Shown here piece by piece: positions 25,801 to 38,380 of a stretch of 64,000 nucleotides of DNA. Under the pieces are notes generated by a model. The model had not been told where the DNA came from, did not search any database, and worked only from the letters and a program-made list of their open reading frames with translations. Made by a program: the position numbers and the translations under genes. The stretch spans positions 11,532,001-11,596,000 of the forward strand of contig CM106585.1 of assembly GCA_048013815.1 (NCBI GenBank), read 5' to 3'. The DNA comes from Setoptus koraiensis. Its lineage: Eukaryota; Arthropoda. How positions within the stretch are numbered: the first letter of the stretch is position 1; every line of letters begins with the position of its first letter.

Positions 25801-28800
25801 TATTTGGAAGATGCGCGAGAGCGCGTTCCGGAAGTTTTGATGGCAGCGGATGACGTTATGATGATAGGTAATGGTGAGCTTATTGTGGTGAATCAGCTAG
25901 ATCCTGGTTCTCCAGCCACACCTATATCCATTGTTGAACCTTCGGAGGTTAATCACATCAACCAGGAACGTCTTCCGATGGAAAAACCTCACATGAATTG
26001 GCAGCAACGCATATACTCTCATAAAAATCGCTTCAGTCAGCGTCTACGACCGCAAAATCAGCCCTCGGTCTCGAATGATAATGAAATAGAGTTGACCGAG
26101 GTGCTCAACGAGTTACCAAATGAGAACCAGGTCTATCCTCAAGACATCGAAGTGGATTCGAAAAACGAGACCAACATTCGCGCACTGCTTCCGCCTCTTC
26201 CACCTCCACGGGGATCGTCTATGAATAGCAAATATCACTGTCCTTCAACTAAAAACGACGGATACCAAGGAGAATATCAATCTACAGTCAATGATCACTC
26301 GGATACTTCACCAGGATTGAAACCATCTTCCATTGATCTGTCTAGCACGCAAGATAATTATAATAATAATTCTAGATTAAGCATAACTAAGTTGTGCCCA
26401 ACTAATGATACACAGAATCTATCAAATCACAGTGCTAATCGAAGATATCGAACATCCAATGTTAGCAACTCCTCAACAGAATCGGCAACAACTACTGGAA
26501 CAAATTCTTCTTCTGGAGCATCGATGGATACTGACGATTCAGTCGACTTAGAAAACTATTATTTCAATAATAAATTGAATTTATTAGAGCCTACATTGGC
26601 TGTCATGGAAGCTTTGAGGTCATCTGAAACGAGTGGAAACAGCAGTGCTGCATCAACTCTATACGATACTTCACTATTATCGTGTTCTTCGTCAATCTTG
26701 AAAGCTAATTCTAGAGAAAATTCAGCGAGGCATCCAGCGCCTCCAGTTGTATTGACGAACACCAATCTAGGAAATTCTCTTACAGTTCTAGATAGTCAAA
26801 AAGATTCTGCAACTAAAATTGACAATATTGATGGTCAATCTATAGTTGCCTTAGAATCTATTGCTGCACCGCCTACAAAAGAGACCAAAGATAAGAGTAC
26901 AGATATCAGCGGAAGCATGACGGCTGAATCTGCTATAGCAGAACCAGTCTTATCAGATATTAATTCGAAAGTAGTTTCCAACGTGCAGCAGAAATCTGTT
27001 GAACTTCCTCGTCAAATCAAGACTTCTTGTATCAATTCAGTAACTAATTATCGACAACGCACCATGCCAACTACTAGCATAATCAACCATAGAAATCATA
27101 GAAGAGTGTTCTCATCATGTGACAGTTCGATTGAGCATCAATGTGCCGATTGTGATCAATTTATCGATATAGATCATTCGGTGGTCATAAGTGGCGCCCT
27201 AAAGTTACAAAAGCAAAGAATGGAGCAATTTGGTGATATCCCGAACGACGACATCGATCAGCAAACAAATCTTTTGAATTCCTATCTTTTAGTCCGTCCT
27301 ATTGTCTGCAAATCGTGCGAAAAGAAACGAGTGGAGCGCAAGGAAATAATATCAGAATTTGTAGACACAGAACTAAAGTATGGAAGAGATTTGAAGATAA
27401 TACACGATGAATTTTTTACACCTATGCAAATTGCTGGTCTATTGAGTAAGGATCAGATCAACGGTATATTTTTGAACTTACAAGAGTTGATGTTAGTTCA
27501 CAGTAGGTTTGCTGAAAAACTAAAAGACTCGGTAAATTATGCAAATGACCATGGTGACATTGATTACACCACGGTTAATATCGGTGAATTGTTTTTGAAG
27601 AGTGCCGAGATGCTTCATGCCTTCGAATCTTATTGTGTCAGGCAAGGGACTGCGGCATGTCTATTGGCTCGCCTGGCTAAGGAAAAAGAGTTACTAAGGA
27701 TATTTCTTCGTGTTTCACAAATGGAGAATACTCTTCTACGCAGGATGAATTTAGCTGCCTTTTTAATGGTGCCAGTACAACGTGTCACTAAATATCCCTT
27801 GTTACTCAACAGGCTATATAAAGTCACAGCTTACCATCATAAAGATCGTGAGGCTCTTAGGGACGCACAATTAAAAGTAGAGCTCCACCTAGAGCATATA
27901 AATCAACAGACGAAGGGAGTCGGAGCAACAACAAAAATTTGGCGTAGAATAAGCAATTTATCGGCTGCGTCTAATCGTCGCCTTACGAACGCAGAAGATA
28001 TAGGTCATATTAAAATTCGAAAGGTCTGTATAAATTCTTAGAAACGCAACATGCTGAGCTAAATTGATCTTATAACAAAATATTCATGCCTAACGTATCT
28101 CTTTCTTTATTACAGGCCGCTATTGATCTGCTTAAATGGGAACGAGATGAAACTCAATTCGTACACTCTGGTAAACTCCATTTTTCACAGATCACAGAAT
28201 TCGTATCAAAGCAAAGATCAGGAAGTAGACCACTCCGATATATGACAGCTCACGCTCTACTGGTTGTCTGCGGCAAGCCCAATCACAAGTATAGACCGGA
28301 TCTAGTCACATCATCAATTGACCATAAACTTATGTTTACATGCAACAACAATGGAATAGAAGAAGCTGCTCTATTATTGATGCGCGAAAAAAACGGCAGA
28401 TTCATCCCGTGCAGGGTGAGTTGAGAAGATCTAGAACTGTTTGTTATCTTGAATGCTTAATTTTCCACTTAATACTAATATTGATATTCTTCCTCCGTAT
28501 ATCGCTAAATCGTCTATTCTTAGGAGGCCCTGTTTCTCAGCAACTGTGTCTTGAGTAATGATTGCAGCACTTTCAATGACACATGTCAAGCTCTTTCTTC
28601 TTCACAATCAACAATGAATACCTCATCGCCTGTACCAATGATCTCAGCGTGTAATCAGACAAGTATTAAATTAACAAATGTTTCACCTTCGCAATTTCAA
28701 GAGTTTGCTTTCAAGTCGCCGAGTGAATTCAATACATCGGATAGCTCGGGAAAAAGTAACTCGGCTATCAAAACAAATACCACTATTCTAAATCAACTCA

Positions 28801-29240
28801 TACGCTCAAGTAAGAGCAATCAGCAGCATAGCTCCACGCCAGTAATTATGGACAGCGGGAAAACCCAGCAAGCTATCTGCCAGTCATCATCAGCGATCTC
28901 AAACTCGACTTCGAAAACCAAGCTTGGTGCTCACAAGCAATTATCCCCCAGCAACTCAAATTTTAATGCTTCGAACGGGCTCTGTATTAATGGATTATCG
29001 AACGGCAATCAAAACCATCTTCATCATTTGAATCATCACCATCAACCCTATGGAGATTACCAAGAATCTTTCGAATTACATGAGCGACTAACAAAAGAGT
29101 CAATTCTATTCAAGGCTGATACCCCATTGAAGACTAGATATTGGTTGCAGCTACTTAGGTACCATGCCAAGGATTTAGGTCAGTGGAGGCGCCGTAGAAA
29201 TGGACTTGCTAACATAATGATGATGAGACAGGATAATTGA
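22885..29240 (+). CDS. Dbl-family Rho guanine-nucleotide exchange factor (DH-PH)
   Basis: Exons are 22885-28023, 28116-28415 and 28524-29240, joined in frame to give about 2,051 residues from the ATG at 22885; the frame is open slightly further upstream from a TTG. Introns are 92 and 108 bp. The second has a GTGAGT donor. The first uses a weaker GTCTGT donor but a good TTTATTACAG acceptor, and joins IKIRK to AAIDLLKWERDET. Residues 1-1480 are Ser/Asn-rich and disordered, with a proline SH3-type motif (LLPPLPPPRG). The DH domain spans about 1485-1677 (EFVDTELKYGRDLKIIHDEF, PVQRVTKYPLLLNRL), followed by a PH domain encoded by exon 2 and the start of exon 3. A 200-residue tail ends KTRYWLQLLRYHAKDLGQW. 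The protein should load GTP onto a Rho-family GTPase at membranes. The exact subfamily is not recognised; a GEFmeso or PLEKHG-like identity is only a guess. Confidence 0.85.
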
Positions 29241-29264
29241 TTAGATGTACATAGTTTACAAAGG

Positions 29265-29270
29265 AATAAA
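29265..29270 (+). promoter_or_regulatory. Poly(A) signal of the RhoGEF gene
   Basis: AATAAA 25 bp after the TGA at 29238-29240. The convergent LIN54 gene has its own signal at 29450-29455, so the two 3' ends are less than 200 bp apart. Confidence 0.75.
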
Positions 29271-29449
29271 GATTTTACACAATACACTATTTTAATGAAT
29301 ATTGAATTTGACAACAGCTAGTTTTATATCTGTGAACCCGCTCTAACCTTCGTAATTAATGATCGGATGAACAAGGGTTTTTTTAAAACAATTTCAATCG
29401 TTCTGTTTGTTTCCATAATAATTACAATTTGTGTCATATAAGAACAACT

Positions 29450-29455
29450 TTTATT
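29450..29455 (-). promoter_or_regulatory. Poly(A) signal of LIN54
   Basis: AATAAA on the minus strand, about a dozen bases beyond the TAG at 29467-29469, implying a very short 3' UTR. Confidence 0.7.
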
Positions 29456-29466
29456 TAATCAATCGG

Positions 29467-31530
29467 CTACGTCCGTACTCCTTTCCTTTTGGTATTAGAG
29501 GCGGAATCTATGATGGCTTTCAGACACTTGCCATATTCTTCTAATAAAATATGTTCCAATTCTTGACCTGACAATTTGTTGGATTCAGCTCTTTCAGCTT
29601 GAGCCAATAAACATTGACATGTGGCTTGAATGACATCATTGTTGACAAAACTACAAGCTAAAATTCCATCATTTTGATTTGGCTGGATGGGGAGTTTGGG
29701 TTTGAAATCATTAGAAAACCAGTTAGACCGAATCGTGTTGGAAGTATGCGATGAATTTCGTGGTGGATCGGATGAGTCTGCAGCTAGGTGCATCAGCGTT
29801 TTTCTTTCGAAACTTTCTTCGTAATTTTTGCAACCACAACATTTGCATAGATTTGAACATAAGATTTTGGCCTCGTAGCATTCGCAATAATTCTTAAGGC
29901 AGCCTGATCTTTTGCAATTGCAACCTTTGGTGTGTCTTCTTTCGATGGCGTCAGCAGCCTCACCTGCTTGCATTCTGACTGCCTTTCCAATCTTTGGGTG
30001 GAAAGCTTGAGGGTTTCTCTCAAGGCACTGCCGGATGGCCTTTTGACGGTCTTCTTCGTGGGATAGATTATTGAAACAATTATTACAATTGCATCCGCTA
30101 CAGAATTCTCCATTTGCAAAACAATCACAATATAACTTTAAACACTGGGATTTAGTACAATTACATGGTTTACGCTTTTGTATCTCTGAACTATAACCGG
30201 AAACATTAGCTGCCTGAGTCTTCAAGCTTCCATTTGTAACACTCTTGAGCGAGATTGAAGATGACACAGAGGTCGATAGTTGTAAGTTACCAAGAACAGA
30301 TGTTATCCCAGACTTAGTGGGAGATCCAGTCGTCAGCATTAACTTTACACCCCCGGTACTACCAGAGAATGCGCTGGTTGGAGCTATGGGTATGTAACTA
30401 GTGGTTTTAGGTGCAATCATAGGTGTACCAGGTTGAGTTATTTGTACAATTTGTTTGTTGCCACTGCTTAGGAAGGTTGTGCCGGCTTTCGTTTGTAAGA
30501 AGCCGGCAGGCAGCATAAATAGTTGACCTGTGGTTGCACCAGACTTTGATGGTGAAGTGCCGGGTAAACTGGTTGTAAAAACAAGTTGCTGCTTCGGAGA
30601 GGACGAATTGCCGTTTGCTTGAGCTCCTCTTAATGTCCTTTGAACTAAAGGTGTGCTCGATGAAGTTCCTGCCTTGCAGAATGTAGTACCAGGAGGAAGA
30701 ACAAAAACTTGAGGAGTGGTCCCGGATGAGCCAGGAACCAGTGTGGGACCTTTGGATGTTGATGAAGTACCTCTCATTCCTTGGGAGGTTGAGACGGGCT
30801 TTGCATAGCTCAGGACTGCTTGGCCCGATTTCAATCTAGGATCACTGTATGTGACATGACCAGAGTCTCCAAGTATGATCTGCCTGATTGGACTTTTGTG
30901 AACTTTGTATTTATCCTTGCTAAAATTTGCAGAACCTCGTGCATGCTTATTAGAAGCATCGCCCTTGCCGACTTGGGATCCTGTTGGATGCACGATAATT
31001 TTGTGCGGTATGCTGATTTGTTGTTGTTGTTCTTGGGGGAGTTGTTGTTGCTGTTGTTGGTCTTGTTGCTGCTGCTGCTGCTCGTCATGTTTTTGTTGCT
31101 CTTCATTGTCTAGAGATTTTTCAACAACAGGCTCATCGATACTAGTGATTTCTTGCAACGTGATAGCAGTGGTCCCACATGACGAAGATGGTTGCTGATG
31201 TAAGATTATTTGAGCGTGTTCACCTTCAGAAGTTGTTACAATTGTGGTTGGTACTGAGGCATTGCCACCAATTAGGGGTAAGGATGAAGTCGAAATGGAA
31301 ACTTCATTAGCAACATTTTCGAAAGCAGCTACGTCTACATCGGATAGGTCAAAATGTGTCAAGTCAAAATAGTCTAAACCAGTGGCCTGGATGTCCTCGT
31401 CTTGTTGTTGTTGTTGGTGCTGTTGCTGTTGGTCCTGTTGTTGTTGGTGATGCTGATGTTGTTGTTGCTCTTGGTCTTCTTGGTGTTGCTGTTGCAATTC
31501 AAGCTGTTGCTCTTGTCTATCCTCATCCAT
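29467..31530 (-). CDS. LIN54: LIN54/Mip120, CXC-domain DNA-binding subunit of the DREAM/MuvB complex
   Basis: Single exon of 687 residues starting at the ATG at 31530. LIN54 is the MuvB subunit that binds CHR promoter elements (TTYGAA) and directs DREAM or Myb-MuvB to cell-cycle genes in the nucleus. The two cysteine-rich CXC (tesmin/TSO1) motifs are clear at about residues 450-570: KPCNCTKSQCLKLYCDCF, then a spacer with ERNPQAFHPKI, then KGCNCKRSGCLKNYCECYEA. The conserved DNA-contact tyrosines in CLKLYC and CLKNYC are present. A C-terminal helical segment (SGQELEHILLEEYGKCLKAI) matches the region that packs on MuvB partners. The N-terminal 50 residues and a second patch near residue 160 are Gln/His-rich from CAG/CAA repeats. 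The middle is Ser/Thr/Gly-rich and probably disordered. No frame damage was seen. Confidence 0.93.
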   Translation of the reverse strand: MDEDRQEQQLELQQQHQEDQEQQQHQHHQQQQDQQQQHQQQQQDEDIQATGLDYFDLTHFDLSDVDVAAFENVANEVSISTSSLPLIGGNASVPTTIVTTSEGEHAQIILHQQPSSSCGTTAITLQEITSIDEPVVEKSLDNEEQQKHDEQQQQQQDQQQQQQLPQEQQQQISIPHKIIVHPTGSQVGKGDASNKHARGSANFSKDKYKVHKSPIRQIILGDSGHVTYSDPRLKSGQAVLSYAKPVSTSQGMRGTSSTSKGPTLVPGSSGTTPQVFVLPPGTTFCKAGTSSSTPLVQRTLRGAQANGNSSSPKQQLVFTTSLPGTSPSKSGATTGQLFMLPAGFLQTKAGTTFLSSGNKQIVQITQPGTPMIAPKTTSYIPIAPTSAFSGSTGGVKLMLTTGSPTKSGITSVLGNLQLSTSVSSSISLKSVTNGSLKTQAANVSGYSSEIQKRKPCNCTKSQCLKLYCDCFANGEFCSGCNCNNCFNNLSHEEDRQKAIRQCLERNPQAFHPKIGKAVRMQAGEAADAIERRHTKGCNCKRSGCLKNYCECYEAKILCSNLCKCCGCKNYEESFERKTLMHLAADSSDPPRNSSHTSNTIRSNWFSNDFKPKLPIQPNQNDGILACSFVNNDVIQATCQCLLAQAERAESNKLSGQELEHILLEEYGKCLKAIIDSASNTKRKGVRT

Positions 31531-32659
31531 GTTTTGAAATTGTACCTTTGTTTAATCGAATAATAAGTAGGTAAATGAAGACAGATAATAATAAAAGTCT
31601 TTCGTATCTAATTTCAAATTTTGAAAATTTGAATTTTTACGCTAGAGTGCATGTGTACATGTCGCTCTAGAGTGTGCAATGCACACACGAACAAAGAACT
31701 GGCGATACTCGCAAATAGTCGAAGGGGATGACACATAATGGAAATAGCCTGAATAATGGGGAAAAGAACCTCGGTTTTGCAGCTGCTGTTCAGTTTGTGC
31801 AAACGTACACAAGCGCATGTACACAAGCGCAGTGCGCGTTATTTTAACGGTGTGCTTTATAGATGTCCACATCCGGAACATACAAATTTACACAGTTTGC
31901 GCGGCACAGTGAAGATAGCAATATAGCATGGGATTCAATACGGTTCACAAGTTACTCACTGGCACGCTGTGCCCAGCAAAGTACGAACTGTGCTGACAAA
32001 ATCTGTCGCGCCAAAAATCCAAGCATTGAGAATTGAAAGAGAGCTCAGGTGCTGCCACCCAGAATAATCGGAGTGCTTGCACAGGGCGCTTTGATTGGCT
32101 GCTCTCCCTTATTCAGAACAACGGTGCAAAAGAAAGCCGCTAGGCGCGCTTGCGAGCCCTTGAATTACACACAGAAGCCTGAAGGGTGTCGTCAAATGTT
32201 TCTATTTTTTATTGCTATGCGCCACATGGAGTAGCTATGCCGGGCCCATCATGTATTGCAGAAATTCGTTTAATCTGAACGAACTGCACTTTTAGCGCAC
32301 CGCATGAAGAAAGCATAGCAGCGCCGCCCTCGCGACAGATTTTTGTATCTATTTGCTTCGGAAAGCAATCGCGCAACGCACTTAGCCGGCTTCCATAGCA
32401 TTCGAAAGCGATGCATTGAAGAGGTTGCGCATGAAGTCGTGTTACCATCGTGTCCCACTCCAAGCAAAGCGCAGAACGAAACGCAGACACGACCAGTCGC
32501 GTGAAGGAGGCCGCCAATTTTTCTCATCATCAAGTTGGATATTACTCCGTAGAAGGAGATAATTGGCGACGAAATGTTCATGACACGAGGCGAGAGATTA
32601 TACTACATTTGTAGGTGCTCTTGACCACAGAAAAGGCTTCCAGAAATTTTGGTGTTTAA
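31531..32659. other. LIN54 upstream region and CPSF1 downstream region
   Basis: About 1.1 kb with no convincing gene. It must include the LIN54 promoter. An inverted CCAAT motif (GATTGG) lies near 32093. The part 32050-32520 is GC-richer than its flanks and carries two overlapping minus-strand open frames with no protein character that I recognise. Confidence 0.5.
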
Positions 32660-32665
32660 TTTATT
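32660..32665 (-). promoter_or_regulatory. Poly(A) signal of CPSF1
   Basis: AATAAA on the minus strand about 75 bp beyond the stop codon of CPSF1. Confidence 0.65.
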
Positions 32666-32739
32666 TGATTATCAGGATATACTACAAAAATAATACTTGT
32701 ATTTATCGAACTGCTAGGACGTCATGATGCGTGACACGT

Positions 32740-35700
32740 TTAGAAATAATTGGTAGCCTCGTGAATTTGTTGTAGATCAGATAATATACGATCTGTGGTT
32801 GTACCAATCTTTTTTGTTATCTCACTCTTTTCTGAAACCGATAAGCTCAAAAATCTGTATATAAGATCTCCATCGAGGATATTCCTACATGGGTTACTTA
32901 GTTCTCTTCGGGCCTGCTTAATGGCTCGCCAAGCTCGTGGATTGAGGCCTGCGTTATGAGGTAGCGCATTGGTCATGTCGTTTTGTAACATCAGCAATCG
33001 TCGATAAACTTTCTCCGACACTGGTAATAAAAATCCTATACCGCCATCAAGTGTGCAAAACATAGTTACATGCTTGTTGCGACTTATCTCTGACTGAATT
33101 GGATCATTTGTCAACGAGCGCGGTATCCTCGCCCTCAGTCTGCAAAAACTATTGATGTGAGAGCCCAAGTGATAGTCTGCAACTCGTAGTAATTTCGTAC
33201 CACCTAGACTCTCTCTCATCTCAGGCTTGTGGGCATAAATGATGATGTTCTGATCGGCGTCCGACAAGACAAAATTCAAAATTGAGTTATCTATAGCAAA
33301 GTCGCAGCTATAAACTTCCAGAGGCCTTGTATCTCGACTAACTAGGGATAGAGTTCTAGTCTCTTGCTGATATCTTAGCAAGGATACAGATTTACATATA
33401 TCGCCAACCACTATTAGGTTTTTAACACTAATTGCGCAATTAGTATATATTTGGGTGTCAATAAATGCTATGCCTACCAATTGATCTTCTTTCAATTGCC
33501 ACAAGTATATTTTTTGACCTACAGCACTCAATAGAAGCCCACATACTTGACACAACGTTGATACCGGTCCTTTCTGCTCTTGACAATAAACTTTTTTGAT
33601 TTTGTTCTTAGTCAATGGTTTGTCTGGCTCTGGCACAACTTCAATCAAATCCAGTATCCAAATTCGTCCGCGATTAGAGACATCTTCACCATAACAACAG
33701 ATTGTACTCATGGCAATGTAACCTTTCAATCCGCTCGAAGTACCTTCAGAAGCTAACATGACGTTCTTTAGTGAAGTCACATGCTCCCATTCATCCAACT
33801 CTATATCAGCGTCTGCATTTTTATAGCGGAGAAAATAAAATCATTAATATCTACGATTAAATTCAAGACTAGACACAAAAGATACTTGTTAGATAATATG
33901 ATAACTAAGATAACTAACCTGGTACAATATCCCAATCTTCTGAATCAAAAAGTTGCAACTTGAATTTTTCTTTAGTCGGAGGTATGTAACCTTTCTCTCT
34001 ACGCAAAGGTTCGATCTGTTTGCTATCAGGATCTCCACCAGTCTTGACAAGTTTCTTGCATGGCTCTGGCTCACTCGTGACAACACAAAAAACTTTTCTC
34101 TCCACATGATAATTTATGAAATGAACAGTCTTTTTGATATTGATTTTACGCATCGGCCAATCTGTATCGTAGTTAAGTTTGGGATCAAGTCGAGATACCC
34201 TCAACTCGTCGTTTTCGTTATAATAAATGAATCCTTGAGGGCATTTCAGATCATTGTAGGGAGTGAAGCAATATACTGCTCCATCGGCGGGCATTTCATG
34301 AGATCTCAACTGTCCTCTGTGAGTCATTATGAACCAATGCGGCCTAGGTCCACAGAGGAATACACCATCAAAACCATTTATATTTCGGAATGACTTCAAC
34401 CAATGTTTTCTCCTACTCCATCTGTTACGATCAGAACTAGATCTATCTTGCACTGACCTCTGCTCGTGGATGTATTTCTGTTGCTTTCGTCCAGACTTAT
34501 CATTGGTTATGGATGGCTTAATTATATTCGATCCCAAACGAATGTCAGTTGCCTGTATTGTACTCAGAAGTAGTGTCTGTATTTTTCTAAATCTGATAGA
34601 TAGATGACCTTCGATGAAAGTGTCGTGGTACTCGAACGCTTCATACACAACCAGCTCGGTTTCGAATCTAGCGAACAGAGTTGGTCTACTGTTGAATAAA
34701 CCCATACCATCTACCAAGATTTCTTTTGTAGCTGGAAGTTTCGCATCAGTGTGAATACTAGGATCATTAGCGAACACTTGCACATTGTCAATCAATACAT
34801 TGGCAGCATTGGGAAAATTTTTGATTAAATAGACCAGTTTAAAATCAGGGACGCTGTAAATTTCGAGTATCCCACGTTCATCCACTATGAACAACCAGTA
34901 TCTTATATTGGTTTGTTTAGCATCATGAAGAGTATTATATATTTTATCGTCGACCGAAGTTGAATTGATATCATCAATATCACCTTGATCAACATTGTCA
35001 CCGGTTTCATCATCTGTTTGTGCTCGTTCAGTTTCTAGATGTTGTTCAGAGGGCTTTGTTTCAGTTCCATATAATAGCTCGTCTTCATCTTCATTCAATT
35101 GGCCAGAGATAAGTGCAGAAAGCGCATCACTTGCAGATGTTTTTGTTTGCTCTCTTCTAGGAGAATTTTGAAGATTATCACTGTTCGTTTCAGGCGCTGC
35201 CATCGTTGGAACATTTTCATCACAGCCGTATATATCAAAGTCGTCTAAATTTGAACCCTTGTTGAATGGATCATCGAACACTATACGTTGATTGTCATTC
35301 TCCACTTTTTGTGAGCTACTCTTCCTTTCACCAGAAAATTTGAAAAGTCCACTTGTGTCTCGGTATAGACACATAGCGACTATTCTGGGCCTACCGGAGT
35401 TTTCTACTTGTTTAGATAATTTAAGTATGGCTTTACTTTTGGATGTAGGAAGAGCTGGTGTTTTGCGCAATTGATCCCCCTCTAGTAATTCAAGATAGTA
35501 GATGGAACCGTTCCTTGATAGCAAAACTATATGCGGGTCAGCCAGAGATGCCAGATACAGCTCAGATTTATCAACTCCTTCCAGTCTTATGAATTGTAGC
35601 TGGGTGAGCCCGTCTAACAGTCGAACTCCAGAGGGGCACACTTGTATAGTTAAATTATCTTTACCAATGTTTCCTGCCAGTATAGTGGGAGTTTTAGAGT

Positions 35701-38380
35701 CGAAGCCGCTAGAACCCAACTCTTTAATTTCTTCGCCTAGTTGATATATCATTGTAGAATTTTCTCGACTAAGTATTAAATGCGCATGTGGATTGTAGCG
35801 ATAACGAAGTTGCTTGATGGATGACAGATCAGCTTGATCAGTGTGTTTGAGAGGTTTACCCCCATCCTCAACTGCGATACAATTTTGAGCGTCTTCAGAA
35901 TATGAATCCGTGGTGATATCAACAAATTGCTCAGTCATGCTAGTCTTGGACGAACAAACTGTCCACATATCATAGCAGCCATGCAAATCAAAAGTATCTA
36001 AAATCTTAGGTTTTATAGTCCTTTGATAGACGCATATTGAACCATCTTTATCGTGTCCAGCGGTTGTGATCAATTCAACGTATGGATCTTTAGCATCATG
36101 CGGCAACGTCTCTGAAATTTTCGGTGCTTCAGCATAACACATTCTACCGGCTGGGCTTGTACAGGTAATTTTATCACAATAGTCTAGATGATAATAAGTT
36201 GATGGCTTATTCCTATCATCATTGGCATCGTTCGCATTTGGATCCCAGCCAAATGTTTTCAATATTTTAGTTTGGCTTCCTGGTTCATCGTCTTTATGGT
36301 TTTCGCCAAGCGCTAGATGATTGTCATGGCATTTCTCATTTTCTAGTTCATCACCTTCTTTATTGAATCCGTTGATGTTACTAAACAAATTTTGATCTAT
36401 ATTCTGATTTTCTTGGTCGGAGTCGATTAAAATCTTCTGTTTCTTCGTGGGCGGACCATAAAGTTCGAATTCTTCATCTTCAAGAGGCTGTTCCTTTTCT
36501 TGAGTTTGCAAGTCACCAAAGTTGTGCTCATCGGATTCGTTTGGAACAATTGATTTGTCCTGTATCGATCCGGATATGTCACTTGTTTCGTCTATTATCT
36601 GAGCATCCATCTTAGGTAGTCCGTTATCTGCATTCAGATTCATTTGTTTTTCTCCATCCATGGAATCAGTAACGGATTCTTGTTTATTCAGGCTGTTGAC
36701 CTGTGATGGAGAGCTCTCATCGGAGGAGATCTTTGACACTTCATCATGTTTGAGGATAGGTCTCTTAGATATAGGTCTCTCGGTGAATTTTAATAACACT
36801 GAGTCGCCGAGGTTCGATCCAAGAAACAAGAAACTATCTTCGCATATAGTAACACAGCTTGTTTGGACACATGATGCGACCTTATCAAAATGAAAACTTC
36901 TTATACAACGCATACCATCATTGAACAATGTTACGATATATATGTCACCATCTTTCAACAAGATCGCGATCCTATTAGAGCTAATGAAAGTGGCTTGACT
37001 AACATCTAAACTTATATTAACATAATCTTGTTCTTTTAAAGGAAAGGCTGTACTATCTTTTGTAAAATTATTTAATGATACACCATAAGCTGGAACGGAT
37101 TGGTTAAGGTAGATAAGCTCATTTACTCCCAGTATTACAACACCGCCTATAGGTTTAGGTACAGGTAAGATCCTTTGACAATCATAGGGTAAATTATTAA
37201 CAGTCCATATTATAGGTTGTAAACGCTGTTGAACATTTAAAGATAATGCTACCATTGAAAATGTGTCCTGGCGAACGGCTACACGTCCAGGCCATGTCCT
37301 AATCGGTTCATATAATATAACAAGAGTGGGTTCGTAATAGTTGTGCAAGAATTGAATATCGACTATATTATCGATCTTTTCACCACATAATTCTTCACTA
37401 AGATCAATTTTATAGCTGGCCATGACAGGCGACCTGAAAGCATTTGGCTTAGTGGGCGTTAGAGCAACAGCTTGTTTAGTTTGCAATTCGGGTTGAGCAA
37501 CATCAATATTTGAGGTAGGCAAATTATTAAGGTTACTTCCCGGTTCAGATTTGATGAATCCTGGGATTGTTGTTGGATTGTCCACGCCAATGGGCTCTGG
37601 AATGGTTACACTCCTATCTTCTAAGTCGGCTGCATTATCTGCTGCTGAGTTATTATTGTCGGAATTATCAAGAGATTGTTTTTGCCCTAAAGTTTGAGAG
37701 GAGTCAAGATCGGCTACTTCTTGGATGCTATCTTTATAGAAAGGGATTACAACGACATGCCTCCCATATACCAACATTGCCGCACATCTATCTTCTGGAT
37801 CTATTCTTACGAGTGGGTCATTGGTATAATTGGTTGTATAGCCATCTTTCATGGATTCATCATCTTCAAAATATTGTAATGAAAGTGTTTTGAGATCGTG
37901 TGTGGTAGAATCGTATTGTACAATAGATAATTTTGCATCATGAAAGCTTATTACCAGTGAATCACGCTTAGAATCACTACCCAATTTAACGCTTCGCAAT
38001 GAGCCAACATTTCCATAAAGCTCAAAAGATTGGAGCGACTCTAATCGCACTTGTTGTTTCAATGGTTTGGCAGATTTTCTTTTGTTAATTGTCGGTGTTG
38101 ATGTTTGCGGTCTTGAATGTTTAGAATTAGCCTCATCATTGTAATTATCGTTTTTAATTTTCTGTTGAGTGTCGTCATCTTTAAGATTAACAAATTTTTG
38201 GCCATCCACAAGGGCTTCATCATCGTCGTCGTCATAACCTAAATATTTGACTATCCTATAAACTTGCAATCTATTCGCACCGGCCACAACTAAATTTGAT
38301 TCTTTATGGTTGTAGAAATTACAATAAATACTATGATTAATGCATGTTGATGGATGAGTGGTCCTACAAATGGAATACAT
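32740..38380 (-). CDS. CPSF1: Cleavage and polyadenylation specificity factor subunit 1 (CPSF160)
   Basis: Two exons, 38380-33919 and 33812-32740, separated by a 106-bp intron (donor GTTAGT, acceptor ATGCAG) and joined in frame (DWDIVPDADIELDEWEHV), give about 1,844 residues. CPSF160 is the triple beta-propeller scaffold that, with WDR33, CPSF30 and FIP1, recognises AAUAAA in the nucleus. The start MYSICRTTHPSTCINHSIYC aligns with the known N terminus (MYAVYKQAHPPTG) and is followed by NLVVAGANRLQVYR. The C-terminal CPSF_A region contains GDICKSVSLLRY and KIGTTTDRILSDLQQIHEAT. The protein is about 400 residues longer than vertebrate CPSF160 (about 1,440). The extra length is in acidic, disordered loops between propeller blades, several ending in an acidic residue followed by YG (EFELYGPPTKKQK, DDFDIYG, DELLYG). 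A decayed partial copy lies at 40700-41390. Confidence 0.94.

Noticed and set aside
32050-32520. GC-richer block with two open frames between LIN54 and CPSF1 as a gene or mobile element
   Set aside because: No domain, no terminal repeats and no target-site duplication could be seen.
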